NCBI GenBank assembly: GCA_030674185.1
Contig: JAPXFY010000031.1
Span: forward strand, 34,571,051-34,635,050
Length of the DNA stretch: 64,000 nt
Direction: 5' to 3'
Source: Monoplex corrugatus
Lineage: Eukaryota; Mollusca; Gastropoda; Littorinimorpha; Ranellidae
Of the stretch, positions 23,360 through 37,091 are shown one piece after another. The stretch's first letter is position 1. Each line of letters begins with the position of its first letter. A program made the translations under genes and the position numbers. The notes below the pieces were generated by a model that worked only from the letters and a program-made list of their open reading frames with translations, was not told where the DNA came from and did no database searches.

Positions 23360-23735
23360 GAATATTGGCACAGTGGGTTATGTCATAAAACCACCTGCCA
23401 GGGAAACGAGAAGCCCTGGGTTCAGTTCCTGACTGGACCATGATTTTCTGTCCATCTTCTACCTCCCCCTCCCCTCCATCCATCACACTTTGAGTGGTGG
23501 TCTTGGTACAAGTCTTTTGAATATGACAATAAACTAAGGTCACGTGCCCATCATATATATAGCACACGTGAAAGAACCCACTGCGACAAAGGAACTGTCT
23601 CTGGCAAAATTTTCCAAAAAAATCCCTTTTCGTCAGTAAACGAAAATACAAACGGGGAATATGCTGCCCACACTCCGTACGGTAAACCAGTTGTTTCACT
23701 GAAAATAAAGGAAGAAAAAAAAACAAAATCCAACA
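23360..23735 (+). mobile_element. tRNA-headed SINE-like element
   Basis: A tRNA-like head (A-box-like TTGGCACAGTGGGTTATG, then B-box-like CCTGGGTTCAGTTCC about 45 bp later) is followed by a unique body containing ACGTGAAAGAACCCACTGCG and TCTCTGGCAAAATT, and by an A-rich tail at 23700-23732. The body resembles a SINE I associate with gastropod genomes, but I cannot confirm that by search. Confidence 0.5.
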
Positions 23736-23739
23736 CACA

Positions 23740-24290
23740 AATCAGAGAATTCCTCAGATAGATAGAACCTTCAGACCTAGCCAACATATTGAGTTTATAC
23801 ACAGGCTTTAGACAAATTTCATGTGATAGTAATTCGGATCTTTCCATCACAGGATGTCTACTGTGACGTTAGTGCATATGGAATTATTCGAACGCTAGAA
23901 CATATTTTGAGTAGCCTGAAATTGAAACTGAAATCACCCACAGAGCGGTCCTGTTTGACTAGGTTTCACAACAAAGATGTCAGCATTACAAGGCTCATCA
24001 ACGTAACGTATGATTGTGGTGTTTTACTCATCTTGCTGTTTTTAAGCCCATAGTGGAAGCCGTATCAGGATGATGTCAAGTTCATTGAGCATTTTTATAT
24101 GCTCGTGTTGGAATCCCTTTCGTGTGTACACGCATGCAGAACATCAGTTACGGACTTTGAATCTCCTATAAGCCATACCAGTGTTTGGTGGCTTACAGAA
24201 ACACGAAAACACCCATTATTCAACCTCTGAATACAGAGTATGACTGCCCACAAACACAAAGCCATTCAGCTCACAGACACAGAAGATGAT
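23740..24290. other. Intron 3, nothing recognised
   Basis: Unique-looking intronic sequence without recognisable coding or repeat content, leading into the 29-bp array. Confidence 0.55.
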
Positions 24291-24294
24291 GACG

Positions 24295-26450
24295 TCAACT
24301 GCGTTTCACTAAATATGATTACAATGACATCAATTGTGTCACATTGATTGCAGTAGCATCAATTGCTTCGCAATGATTACAATGACATCAATTGTTTCAC
24401 ATTGATTACAACGATACCACTTGTTTCACATTGATTACAGCGACACCACTTGTTTCACATTGATTACAGTGACACCACTTGTTTCACATTAATTACAACG
24501 ACATCAACTGTTTCACATTGATTACAGTGACATCAATTGTTTTACATTAATTACAGTGACACCACTTTTTTCACATTGATTACAACGGCATCAACTGTTT
24601 CACATTGATTACAACGATACCACTTGTTCCACATTGATTACAGAGACACCACTTGTTTCACACTGATTACAGTGACACCACTTGTTTCACACTGATTAGA
24701 GCGACACCACTTGTTTCACACTGATTAGAGCGACACCACTTGTTTCACATTGATTACAGCAACACCACTTGTTTCACACTGATTACAGTGATACCACTTG
24801 TTTCACACTGATTAGAACGACACCATTGTTTCACATTGATTATAGCGACACCACTTGTTTCACACTGATTACAGCGACACCACTTGTTTCACACTGATTA
24901 CAGTGACACCACTTGTTTCACACTGATTCCAGCGACACCACTTGTTTCACACTGATTACAGCGACACCACTTGTTTCACACTGATTAGAACGACACCACT
25001 TGTTTCACACTGATTACAGCGACACCACTTGTTTCACACTGATTACAGTGACACCACTTGTTTCACATTGATTACAGCGACACCTCTTGTTTCACATTGA
25101 TTACAGTGACACCACTTGTTTCACACTGATTACAATGATACACTTGTTTCACACTGATTATAGTGACACCACTTGTTTCACACTGATTACAACGACACCA
25201 CTTGTTTCACATTGATTACAGCTACACCACTTGTTTCACACTGATTACAACGACACCACTTGTTTCACATTGATTACATCGATACCACTTGTTTCACACT
25301 GATTACAACGACACCACTTGTTTCACACTGATTACAGCGACACCACTTGTTTCACACTGATTACAGCGACACCACTTGTTTCACACTGATTATAGTGACA
25401 CCTCTTGTTTCACACTGATTATAGTGACACCACTTGTTTCACATTGATTATAGTGACACCTCTTGTTTCACACTGATTATAGTGACACCACTTGTTTCAC
25501 ATTGATTATAGTGACACCACTTGTTTCACATTGATTACAGCGATACCACTTGTTTCACATTGATTATAGTGACACCACTTGTTTCACATTGATTACAGCG
25601 ATACCACTTGTTTCACATTGATTATAGTGACACCACTTGTTTCACATTGATTACAGCGACACCACTTGTTTCACATTGATTATAGTGACACCACTTGTTT
25701 CACATTGATTACAGCGATACCACTTGTTTCACACTGATTACAACGACACCACTTGTTTCACACTGATTACAACGACACCACTTGTTTCACACTGATTACA
25801 ACGACACCACTTGTTTCACACTGATTACAGCGACACCTCTTGTTTCACACTGATTACAACGACACCACTTGTTTCACATTGATTATAGTGACACCACTTG
25901 TTTCACACTGATTACAACGACACCACTTGTTTCACATTGATTACAGCGACACCTCTTGTTTCACATTGATTACAGCGACACCTCTTGTTTCACATTGATT
26001 ACAGCGACACCTCTTGTTTCACATTGATTACAGCGACACCTCTTGTTTCACACTGATTACAGCGACACCTCTTGTTTCACATTGATTACAGCGACACCAC
26101 TTGTTTCACACTGATTACAACGACACCACTTGTTTCACATTGATTACAGCGACACCTCTTGTTTCACATTGATTACAGCGACACCACTTGTTTCACATTG
26201 ATTACAGCGACACCACTTGTTTCACATTGATTACAGCGACACCACTTGTTTCACACTGATTACAATGATACCACTTGTTTCACACTGATTATAGTGACAC
26301 CACTTGTTTCACACTGATTACAGCGATACCACTTGTTTCACACTGATTACAGCGACACCACTTGTTTCACATTGATTACAGCGACACCACTTGTTTCACA
26401 TTGATTACAGCGACACCACTTGTTTCACACAACTAGATTACACTGACACC
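24295..26450. repeat. 29-bp minisatellite, about 74 copies
   Basis: The core is ACTTGTTTCACACTGATTAC, and the unit is completed by a variable AGCGACACC-like block, period 29 bp. The first 150 bp (24295-24450) are more diverged, as often at an array edge. Variant positions (ACACTG/ACATTG, CAGCGA/TAGTGA/CAACGA) are patchily shared between neighbours, consistent with local duplication. Confidence 0.97.
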
Positions 26451-26529
26451 AGTTGTTTCCCATGATTTGAATACAAATGCTTCATTTATAATTGTTTATT
26501 GTTTAATTATAGCTAATTTGTATTTTCGT

Positions 26530-27380
26530 TTTAAGAAGTTGTGTGAATAATGTTTGTATTTTAAATACGTTTGTGTATGACGTTTGTGTTTTAAGTAGTT
26601 GTGTGAATGATGTTTGTGTTTTAAGTAGCTGTGTGAATGATTTTTGTGTTTTAAGTAGCTGTGTGAATGATGTTTGTTTTGAGTAGTTGCATGAACGATG
26701 TTTGTGTTTAAGTAGTTATGTGAATGATGTTTGTGTTGTAAGTAGTTGTGTGAATGATGTTTGTGTTTTAAGTAGTTGTGTGAACGATGTTTGTGTTTTA
26801 AGTAGTTATGTGAATGATGTTTGTGTTTAAGTAATTGTGTGGATGATGTTTGTGTTTTAAGTAGCTGTGTGATGATGTTTGTGTTTTAAGTAGTTGTGTG
26901 AATGATGTTTGTGTTTTAAAGTAGTTGTGTGAATGATGTTTGTGTTTTAAGTAGCTGTGTGAGTATGTTTGTGTTTTAGTAGTTGTGTGAATGATGTTTG
27001 TGTTTTAAGTAGTGTGTGAATATGTTGTGTTTTAAGTAATGTGTGGATGATGTTTGTGTTTTAAGTAGCTGTGTGAGTGATGTTTGTGTTTTAGGTAGTT
27101 GTGTGAATGATGTTTGTGTTTTAAATAGTTGTGTGAATGATTTTGTGTTTTAAGTAGCTGTGTGAATAATGTTCTTTGTTTTAAGTAGTTACGTGGATGA
27201 TGTTTGTGTATGTAGTTGTGTGAATGATGTTTGTGTTTTAAGTAGTTGTGTGAAGATATTGCTGTTTTAGATAGATGTGTGAATGATATTTGTGTTTAAG
27301 TAGTTGTGTGAATTATGTTTGTGTTTTACATAGTTGTGTGAATGGTGTTTGTGTTTATTGTCGTTGTGTGACTGATGTTT
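26530..27380. repeat. 30-bp minisatellite, about 28 copies
   Basis: The core is AGTAGTTGTGTGAATGATGT followed by TTGTGTTTTA, period about 30 bp with single-base indels. It grades into (GT)n at 27390-27490. Confidence 0.95.
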
Positions 27381-27389
27381 GTGTTATGG

Positions 27390-27444
27390 TTTTGTTGTGT
27401 GTGTGTTGTGTGTATGTGTTGTGTGAGTGTGTGTGTGTGTGTTG

Positions 27445-27490
<46 letters not shown>
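27390..27490. repeat. (GT)n microsatellite before exon d
   Basis: GT tract at the end of the 30-bp array, about 125 bp upstream of the exon d acceptor. Confidence 0.95.
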
Positions 27491-27494
<4 letters not shown>

Positions 27495-27614
27495 TGATTT
27501 TTGAGTGGCGCAATCCTAGAGGCTGCACTCTGTAATTTTCAAAATTTGATTAACAAAACAAGTTTGTATTATATTATATATCTGAATTCACTGACCACGC
27601 TTGTTTGACCACAG

Positions 27615-27741
27615 GTTTGATTACCTTGACCCCACGTTTATAGAGCTAACCGACATGGTGGCTGAAACCGTGAGACAACCTCTGCTTTTCACTCCTGCCA
27701 ACTTTGTGTCTCTCACTCGGTTTTTGCCTTCAGTGACAAAG
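27615..27741 (+). CDS. P450 exon d: FGNRFDYLDP and the helix F region
   Basis: One base completes an arginine codon, followed by 42 codons beginning FDYLDPTFIELTDMV and ending RFLPSVTK. Joined to the previous exon this gives FGNRFDYLDPTF, a strong CYP2-clan signature. The acceptor is CCACAG and the donor is AAAG|GTGAGA. It ends in phase 0. The upstream intron ends with a 30-bp minisatellite and a (GT)n tract about 125 bp before the acceptor. A pyrimidine-rich stretch of about 200 bp follows the donor. Confidence 0.95.
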
Positions 27742-27964
27742 GTGAGAGAACTTTTATATCTCCCGCCTTTCCTTCCCTTTTCCTCTTCCTGCTCTTCCAC
27801 TTCCGCTCTTCTTCCCTTCTTCCTTCTTGTCGTTTCCCCTTCCTCTTCTTGGTCATCCCTCTCCCACTTACTGATTCTGCATTCTTCCTCCTGTGTCTTG
27901 ATTTTTCTTCCATTTCTCTTTTTGCTCTTTTCCTCCAGCTTTTCTTTCCTTCCTCTCACAACCT

Positions 27965-28267
27965 GTCTTACAGCATTCAGAACAACCCATGCATACAGTT
28001 TATATGCACAGGCAGGGGAACCCTCCCTCTCCAAACGAAGACTGAAACTAATCTTCAACTTCCACTTAAAACTGTTCTGTGTAGACGAAAATCTTGCTTT
28101 TGATTGCTTCTTGAGCCCCAAATTTAATATCGATTTTGAAGAAAATTCCAATGTAATTCCTCCTCTTGGAATTCGTATATTTTCTCATTTGCAAAAGACA
28201 GATATAGAGCTAGCAGCTGTTTCAGACTTCCCCAAATTTTTCGACTACCGCCATAGTTCCCAATAAA
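27965..28267 (+). pseudogene. LINE fragment, RT-to-RNase H linker
   Basis: The + strand reads YAQAGEPSLSKRRLKLIFNF and later PPLGIRIFSHL. The AGEPSL-xxRR pattern is typical of the region after RT in several invertebrate non-LTR elements. It is about 100 codons without upstream RT, so it is a fragment. A 200-bp pyrimidine-rich stretch precedes it. Confidence 0.5.
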
Positions 28268-28339
28268 TCAAATCATTAGGAATTTGCATTGACACATCAA
28301 GAATTTTTTTTCATGGCAAACAGATGAACTTTTTCACAG

Positions 28340-29206
28340 TGTATTGCAGAGCTCTCAAGATCCCATATTTCAGCTCCATACTGTATATCCAATTCATCTT
28401 AATTCTGTTGTCAGATGTATTTGTTATTGGTTGAAATTAACACAGATGCCAGAGAAGAGACTGCCAAGGAAAGCATACAATATGTTGTTCGACTTGGATG
28501 CTAGAGGGAAAACAAACTGGGTGTCAAGGGTGAGAATTAAGCTGTTTGAACAGGGATATGGATATGTGTGGATGAATCAGAGTGTGGGGGATATAAACGT
28601 TTTTCTTTGTACATTTCGTAATAGACTGATTGATTGTAGATGGCAGGATTGGAGTGCTCATTTTCAAAACAGTAATAGATTTAAGTTTTATAGACAATTT
28701 AATCCATCACACTGCATTCCCACTTATTTATCGATTAAAATGGATAAGCATCTAAGATACATTATGAAAAGATTTCGATTAGGGGTATCTGAGATCTATG
28801 AACATAATCTTCGTTATAGACAACATGATGACTGTGATCTTATGTGTCCATTATGTAGAAAAGCAAGAGAAAATGAAATTCATGTCGTGTTTTGTTGTCC
28901 AGTACTAAGCAGCCATAGAAATAAACTGATCCCCAGAAAATATTATAAACAGCCTTCACTATTTAGACTGAGGTTGCTTATGGCATCCGCCAGGGAAGAT
29001 CATGTTAAACAGCTGGCCATTTATTTGTATAAAGCCTTTAAACTCAGGAGCTCTTGTGCAAATTGAATGTTTCAGTTTTCTTTTCTTTGCTCTGTTTAAT
29101 ATTTAGGATAAAACAGTGTATATTTAAGTGATGTATGTTTATTTCACCCCTTCATGAGGGGCCATGGTCTTTATTGAACAAATCATTTGAATCTGAATCT
29201 GAATCT
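28340..29206 (+). pseudogene. LINE 3' fragment with open C-terminal CCHC-type domain and tail
   Basis: A frame open for 240 codons (28344-29066) reads CYWLKLTQMPEKRLPRKAYN, GKTNWVSRVRIKLFEQGYGY, NRLIDCRWQDWSAHF and MCPLCRKARENEIHVVFCCP. The last is a C-x2-C...H...C zinc-binding end typical of non-LTR elements. After the stop come a hairpin (CCCCTTCATGAGGGG, 29147-29161) and a (TGAATC)3 tail at 29188-29206, which marks the true 3' end. It is a 5'-truncated insertion, with the open frame a residue of relatively recent origin. Confidence 0.7.
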
Positions 29207-30250
29207 TTTTAAGCGCTGCTATAACTTCATCTTTCATTATTGGTGGTCCTTCAACGTTCTTTTCTTGTGACGTGTTCTTCCTTTCTGTCATAGTCTGAAA
29301 GGTCTTTAATGTACTCTCCCTGTGTGTCTAACATTTCGTCTTTTACCATAATAATCATACCATCTTCAGATATTAAGCAACCAGTTGATTTAGCCTTCAT
29401 GCCTTTTTCCTGTGGGCAATTTCTTCAGTGTTTCTGTGCATAAACGTAGGATTTGTTTTGAGTTGGTCTTCTATGTCTTTGCATTTTGTTTCCATCCAAG
29501 CTTTCTTAGCTTCATTGCACATATTACTGATTTCCTTGTGTATCTTTTTGTATTCTTCCTCTTTTCCTTTTGCCCTCCCACGTTCTTCATTCAAGCTTAA
29601 AATTTCTTTTGTCACCCAGTTCTTTGCTTTTCTTTCAAAGCTAGGGATTTCTTCACAAACTTCATTTATCGAATTTCACAACATTGTCCATTGTTCCTCA
29701 CTGTTAACAACGTCCTCCAGAGCACTGAACTTGTTTTGAACATATAATATCTTTCATTTTGCACGAGTCGATTCATCTCTCTTTAAGTGTCCTAGAGTTA
29801 GTTTGATGTTACTTCTGCTTTGTTTTCTACTCGTTAGTTTAAACCTAAATCTTCCCATTACAGGATTATGGTCATCGTTGCAGTCTGCGCCTAGTAATGT
29901 TTTTGCTATCAGTAAAAATGTTCAAGTCTTATATTTATCAGGATGTAATCAGTTTGATTTCTTGTGCTTCAGGACTAATCCATGTTCATTTTCTTCCGTT
30001 AGGTTGCTCAAACCATGTGTTTCCTATTATGAATTCATTCACTTGTGCCACTCAACAAGTTTCTCTCCCCTTTCATTTCGTGTTCCAAGGCCATGAGGTC
30101 TAACTATGTCATCTACTTTTTCCTGTTCCAATTTAGCATTAAAATCTCCCATTATTATTGTAATGTCCTGTGATTTACACTTAGCCTTGGCTGTCTCTGA
30201 TTCTTTATAAAAGTTGTCAGTTCTTTCCTCAGTACTTGCAAATGTTGGTA
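29205..30250 (-). mobile_element. RTE-like family A, endonuclease fragment (copy 4)
   Basis: The minus strand covers the endonuclease and the linker: ITIIMGDFNAKLEQEKVDDI, RPHGLGTRNERG, a degraded SDxN segment, then the linker to DEVIAAL. It stops abruptly where the LINE tail at 29206 begins. The RT and 3' tail are missing, so it is not a simple 5'-truncated insertion. The 5' side ends in a (CA)n tract at 30250-30290. Frameshifts are frequent. Confidence 0.8.
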
Positions 30251-30554
30251 CACACACACAAGCACACACACACACACACACGCACAAAGGTACCGATACC
30301 TTTACAGTTTCCCTTCTCACATGCATGTCCTGTCATTACAGGGCAGTACTACGCATAGAAACAAATTTCAATCATAGAAAAAATAAGATTTTTAAAAGTT
30401 TAGCAGGAGAAGAGTAATCACGGGAAGCCTATGATAGCTGTTGATGTCAAGCCGCTATGGGGCTACCCACTGGAGGAGCGTCAACTTTGCTGTCTGGTCA
30501 CTTTGGTGGAGTTTAACAGTGATCAAGTTATTAAGGATACTACCTATTAAAGAC

Positions 30555-33500
30555 CACAATCACGTCCCTCTAATCATCACGTCCTCTAATCACACGTCCC
30601 TCTAATCATCAGGTCCCTCTAATCATCACGTCTTTCTTTTCATCACGTCCCTCTAATTATCATGTCCCTCTAATCATTACGTCCTCTAATCATCACGTCC
30701 ATCTAACATTACGTCCATTAAACATCATGTCCCTCTAATCATCATGTCCCTCTAATCATCATGTCCTCTAATCATCATGTCCCTCTAATCATCACATCCC
30801 TCTAATCATCACGTCCCTCTAATCATCACGTCCCTCTAATCATCATGTCCCGCTTATCATCACGTCCCTCTTATCATTACGTCCCTCTAATCATCACGTC
30901 CCTCTTATCATTACGTCCAACTAATCATCACTTCCCTCTTATCATTACGACCCTCTAATCATCACGTCCCTCTTATCATTACGTCCCTCTAATCATCATG
31001 TCCCTCTTTCATTACGTCCATCTATTCACGTCCCGTTTATATAGTCCATTAATCATCACGTCCCTCTAATCATTACGTCCCTCTAATCATTACGTCCCAT
31101 ACTCCATTAATCATTACGTCCCTCTAATCATCACGTCCATCTAATCATTACGTCCCTCTAATCATTCAATCATCTCCATCTAATCATACTCCTCTAATCA
31201 TCACGTCCATCTAATCTTACGTCCTAATATCAGTCCGTTATCATTACGTCTTAATCATCACTTCCATCTAATCATCAGTCTCATCATCAGTCCCTTAATC
31301 TTACTCCATCTAATCATCACGTCCTTAATCATACGTCCTTAATCATTACTCCATCTAATCATTACGTCCTCCTCCTTAATCATCACTTCCATCTAATCAT
31401 CACGTCCTCTAATCATCACTTCCACTTATCATACTGTCCATCTAATCATCACGTCCCTCTAATCATCACTTCCATCTAATCATCTACGTCCCTCTAATCA
31501 TCATGTCCCTCTAATCATCACTTCCTCTAATCATCATGTCCCTCTAATCATTACGTCCATCTAATCATTACGTCCTCTAATCATTACGTCCTCTAATCAT
31601 TACGTCCCTAATCATCACGTCCTCTAATCATTAGTCCATCTAATCATCACGTCCCTCTAATCATTACGTCCCTCTAATCATCACGTCCATCTAATCATTA
31701 CGTCCCTCTAATCATCACGTCCATCTAATCATTACGTCCATCTAATCATCACGTCCATCTAATCATTACGTCCATCTAATCATCATCCCTTAATCATACG
31801 TCCTCTATCATATCCATCTAATCATCGTCCATCTAATCATTACGTCCATCTAATCATTACGTCCATCTAATCATTGTCATCTATCATCCGTCCATCTAAT
31901 CATTACGTCCATCTAATCATCACGTCCATCTAATCATTACGTCCCTCTAATCATCACGTCCATCTAATCATTACGTCGTCCATCTAATCATCACGTCCAT
32001 CTAATCATACGTCCATCTAATCATTACGTCCTCTAATCATCACGTCCTCTAATCATACGTCCATCTAATCATCACGTCCATCTAATCATCACGTCCCTCT
32101 AATCATTACGTCCATCTAATCATTACGTCCATCTAATCATCACGTCCTCTAATCATTACGTCCTCTAATCATTACGTCCATCTAATCATTACGTCCCTCT
32201 AATCATATCGTCCCATCTAATCATTACGTCCATCTAATCATACGTCCCTCTAATCATTACTTCCTCTAATCATCACGTCCCTCTAATCATTACGTCCATC
32301 TAATCATCACGTCCATCTAATCATTAGTCCCTCTAATCATACGTCCCATCTAATCATCACGTCCATCTAATCATCGTCCTCTAATCATTCACGTCCATCT
32401 AATCATTACGTCCATCTAATCATCACGTCCTCTAATCATTACGTCCATCTAATCATTAGTCCCTCTAATCATTACGTCCTCTAATCATCATGTCCATCTA
32501 ATCATCATGTCCATCTAATCATTACGTCCCTCTAATCATTACGTCCCTCTAATCATTACGTCCCTCTAATCATCATGTCCATCTAATCATTACGTCCCTC
32601 TAATCATTACGTCCCTCTAATCATATGTCCATCTAATCATTACGTCCCTCTAATCATTATGTCCCTCTAATCATTACGTCCCTCTAATCATCACTTCCCT
32701 CTAATCATCATGTCCATCTAATCATTACGTCCCTCTAATCATTACGTCCTCTAATCATTACGTCCCTCAAATCATTACGTCCCTCTAATCATACGTCCCT
32801 CTAATCATCATGTCCATCTAATCATTACGTCCCTCTAATCATTACGTCCGCTTATCATTAGCCCCCTAATCATTACGTCCATCTAATCATCAGTCCCTCT
32901 AATCATCACGTCCATCTAATCATTACGTCCCGCTTATCATTACGCCCCCCTAATCATTACGTCCATCTAATCATCATGTCCATCTAATCATGTCCATCTA
33001 ATCATCATGTCCATCTAATCATTACGTCCATCTAACCCATCATATCCATCTAATCATTACGTCCATCTAATCACGTCCCTCTAATCATCACGTCCCTCTA
33101 ATCATCACGCCCTGCTTATTATCACGTCCCTCTAATCATCATGCCCTGCGTATCATCACGTCCCTCTAATCATCACGTCCCTCTAATCATCACGTCCCTC
33201 TAATCATCACGCCCTGCTTATCATCACGTCCCTCTAATCATCACACCCTGCTTATCATCACGTCCCTCTAATCATCACGTCCCTCTAATCATCACGCCCT
33301 GCTTATTATCACGTCCCTCTAATCATCACGCCCTGCTTATCATCACGTCCCTCTAATCATCACGCCCTGTTTATCATCACGTCCCTTTAATCATCACGCC
33401 CTGATTATCATCACATCCCTCTAATCATCACGCCCTGATTATCATCACATCCCTCTAATCATCACGTCCCTCTAATCATCATGTCCCTCTAATCATCACG

Positions 33501-36500
33501 CCCTGTTTATCATCACGTCCCTCTAATCATCATGCCCTGCTTATCATCACGTCCCTCTAATCATCACGTCCCTCTAATCATCACGCCCTGCTTATCATCA
33601 CGTCCCTCTAATCATCACGTCCCTCTAATCAACACGTCCCTCTAATCATCACGCCCTGCTTATCATCACGTCCCTCTAGTCGTCACGTCCCTCTAATCAT
33701 CACGTCCCTCTAATCATCACGCCGTGCTTATCATCACGTCCCTCTAATCATCATGCCCTGCTTATCATCACGTCCCTCTAATCATCACGTCCTGCTTATC
33801 ATCACGTCCCTCTAATCATCACGTCCCTCTAATCATCACGTCCCTCTAATCATCACGCCCTGCTTATCATCACGTCCCTCTAATCATCACGTCCCTCTAA
33901 TCATCACGTCCCTCTAATCATCATGCCCTGCTTATCATCACGTCCCTCTAATCATCACGTCCCTCTAATCATCACGTCCTTCTAATCATCACGCAGTGCT
34001 TGTCATCACGTCCCTCTAATCGTCACGTCCCTCTAATCATCACGTCCCTCTAATCATCACGTCCCTCTAATCATCACGTCCATCTAATCATTACGTCCAT
34101 CTAATCATCATGTCCCTCTAATCATCATGTCCCTCTAATCGTCATGTTCCTCTAATCATCATGTCCCTCTAATCATCACATCCCTCTAATCATCACGTCC
34201 CTCTAATCATCACGTCCCTCTAATCATCATGTCCCGTTTATCATCACGTCCCTCTAATCATCACGTCCCTCTAATCATCACGTCCCTCTTATCATTACGT
34301 CCATCTAATCATCACTTCCCTCTTATCATTACGTCCCTCTAATCATCACGTCCCTCTTATCATTACGTCCCTCTAATCATCACGTCCCTCTTATCATTAC
34401 GTCCATCTAATCATCACGTCCCGCTTATCATTACGTCCATCTAATCATTACGTCCATTTAATCATCACGTCCCTCTAATCATCATGTCCCTCTAATCATC
34501 ACGTCCATCTAATCATCACGTCCCTCTTATCATTACGTCCATCTAATCATCACGTCCCTCTAATCATCATGTCCCTCTAATGATTACGTCCCTCTAATCA
34601 TTACGTCCCTCTAATCATTACGTCCCTCTAATCATTACGTCCCTCTAATCATCATGTCCCTCTAATCATCACGTCCATCTAATCATCACGTCCCTCTAAT
34701 CATTACGTCCATCTAATCATTACGCCCCTCTGATCATTACGTCCCTCTAATCATCATGTCCCTCTAATCATCACGTCCATCTAATCATCACGTCCCTCTA
34801 ATCACTACTTCCCTCTAATCATTACGTCCCTCTAATCATCATGTCCATCTAATCATTACGTCCCTCTAATCATCACGTCCATCTAATCATTACGTCCCTC
34901 TAATCATCACTTCCATCTAATCATCACGTCCATCTAATCATCACTTCCATCTAATCATCACGTCCATCTAATCATTACGTCCCTGTAATCATCACGTCCC
35001 GCTTATCATTACGTCCCTCTAATCATCACTTCCATCTAATCATCACGTCCCTCTAATCATCATGTCCCTCTAATCATTACTTCCATCTAATCATCACGTC
35101 CCTCTAATCATCACGTCCCTCTAATCATTACTTCCATCTAATCATTACGTCCCTCTAATCATCATGTCCCTCTAATCATCACTTCCATCTAATCATCGAC
35201 GTCCCTCTAATCATCACGTCCTGCTTATCATTACTTCCATCTAATCATCACGTCCCTCTAATCATCACTTCCATCTAATCATCACGTCCCTCTAATCATC
35301 ATGTCCCTTTAATCATCACTTCCATTTAATCATCATGTCCATCTAATCATTACGTCCCTCTAATCATTACGTCCCTCTAATCATTACGTCCCTCTAATCA
35401 TCACGTCCATCTAATCATTACGTCCATCTAATCATCACGTCCCTCTAATCATTACGTCCCTCTAATCATCACATCCATCTAATCATTATGTCCCTCTAAT
35501 CATTACGTCCATCTAATCATTACGTCCATCTAATCATCACGTCCATCCAATCATTACGTCCATCTAATCATCATGTCCCTCTAATCATTACGCCCATCTA
35601 ATCATTACGTCCATCTAATCATCACGTCCATCTAATCATTACATCCATCTAACCATCATGTCCCTCTAATCATTACGTCCATCTAATCATTACGTCCATC
35701 TAATCATCACGTCCATCTAATCATTACGTCCATCTAATCATCACGTCCATCTAATCATTACGTCCCACTAATCATCAGGTCCGTCTATCATTACGCATCT
35801 ATCATGTCCTCTAATCATTACGTCCATCTAATCATTACGTCCCATCTATAATTACGTCCATCTAATCATTACGTCCCTGTTACACATGTCCTCTAATCAT
35901 TACGTCCCTCTAATCATTACGTCCCTCGTAATCATCATTCCCTTAATCATTACGTCCCATCTAATCAATACGTCCATCCAATCATCATAGTCCATCTAAT
36001 CATTACGTCCATCTAATCATTACGTCCATCTAATCATTACGTCCATCTAATCATTACGTCCCTCTAATCATATGTCCTCTAATCATTACGTCCCAATCTA
36101 ACTTCATTACGTCCATCTAATCATTACGTCCATCCATCATCATTCATGTCCTCCCTTAATCATAATGTCCCTCTAATCATTACGTCCCTCCAATCATTCT
36201 TCCCCTAATCATCATGTCCATCTAATCATTACGTCCATCTAATCATTACGTCCATCGAATCATTACTCCATCTATATTACGTCCCTCTAATCATTACGTC
36301 CATCTAATCATTACGTCCCTCTAATCATTACGTCCATCTAATCATTACGTCCTCTAATCATTACCCTGTAATCATTCGCCATCTAATCATCATGTCCCTC
36401 TAATCATTACGTCCATCTAATCATTACGTCCATCTAATCATTGCGTCCATCTAATCATTACGTCCCTCTATCATCATTCGTCCATCTAATCATACGTCCA

Positions 36501-37001
36501 TCTAATCATTACGTCCATCTAATCATTACTGTCCATCTAATCATTACGTCCATCTAATCATTACGTCCATCTAATCATTACGTCCCTCTAATCATTACGT
36601 CCATCTAATCATCACGTCCATCTAATCATTACGTCCATCTAATCATTACGTCCCTCTAATCATTGACGTCCATCTAATCATTACGTCCCTCTAATCATCA
36701 TGTCCCTCTAATCATTACGTCCATCTAATCATCACGTCCATCTAATCATTATGTCCATTCTAATCATTACGTCCCTCTAATCATTACGTCCATCTAATCA
36801 TTACGTCCATCTAATCATTACGTCCCTCTAAACATCACGTCCATCTAATCATTACGTCCCTCTAATCATCATGTCCTCTAATCATTAACGTCCCTCGAAT
36901 CATTACGTCCCTCTAATCATCATGTCCCCCTAATCATCATGTCCCTCTAATCATCATGTCCCTCTAATCATTACATCCCTCTAATCATCACTTCCCTCTA
37001 A

Positions 37002-37003
<2 letters not shown>
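30555..37003. repeat. 17-bp satellite array, part 1 (about 6.4 kb)
   Basis: The unit is TCCCTCTAATCATCACG with C/A (CCCTC/CCATC) and CAC/TAC/CAT variants. Over 33090-34060 a 34-bp dimer dominates, in which alternate units read CCCTGCTTATCATCACG. Over about 31000-32450 and 35770-36500 the units carry many single-base deletions, unlike the clean units elsewhere. Confidence 0.98.

Positions 37004-37091
<88 letters not shown>
37004..37091. repeat. 88-base uninterrupted T run inside the satellite
   Basis: A pure homopolymer breaks the 17-bp array without any other inserted sequence. It has no adjacent SINE or LINE body, and the satellite resumes in register immediately after. Confidence 0.98.

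Noticed and set aside
24295..26450. CRISPR-like regular repeats
   Set aside because: The units are head to tail with no unique spacers, in a eukaryotic intron; this is a minisatellite.
27849..28103. Serine/phenylalanine-rich + strand frames after exon d
   Set aside because: They translate a pyrimidine-rich intronic stretch next to the donor, and the splice donor at 27742 is strong.
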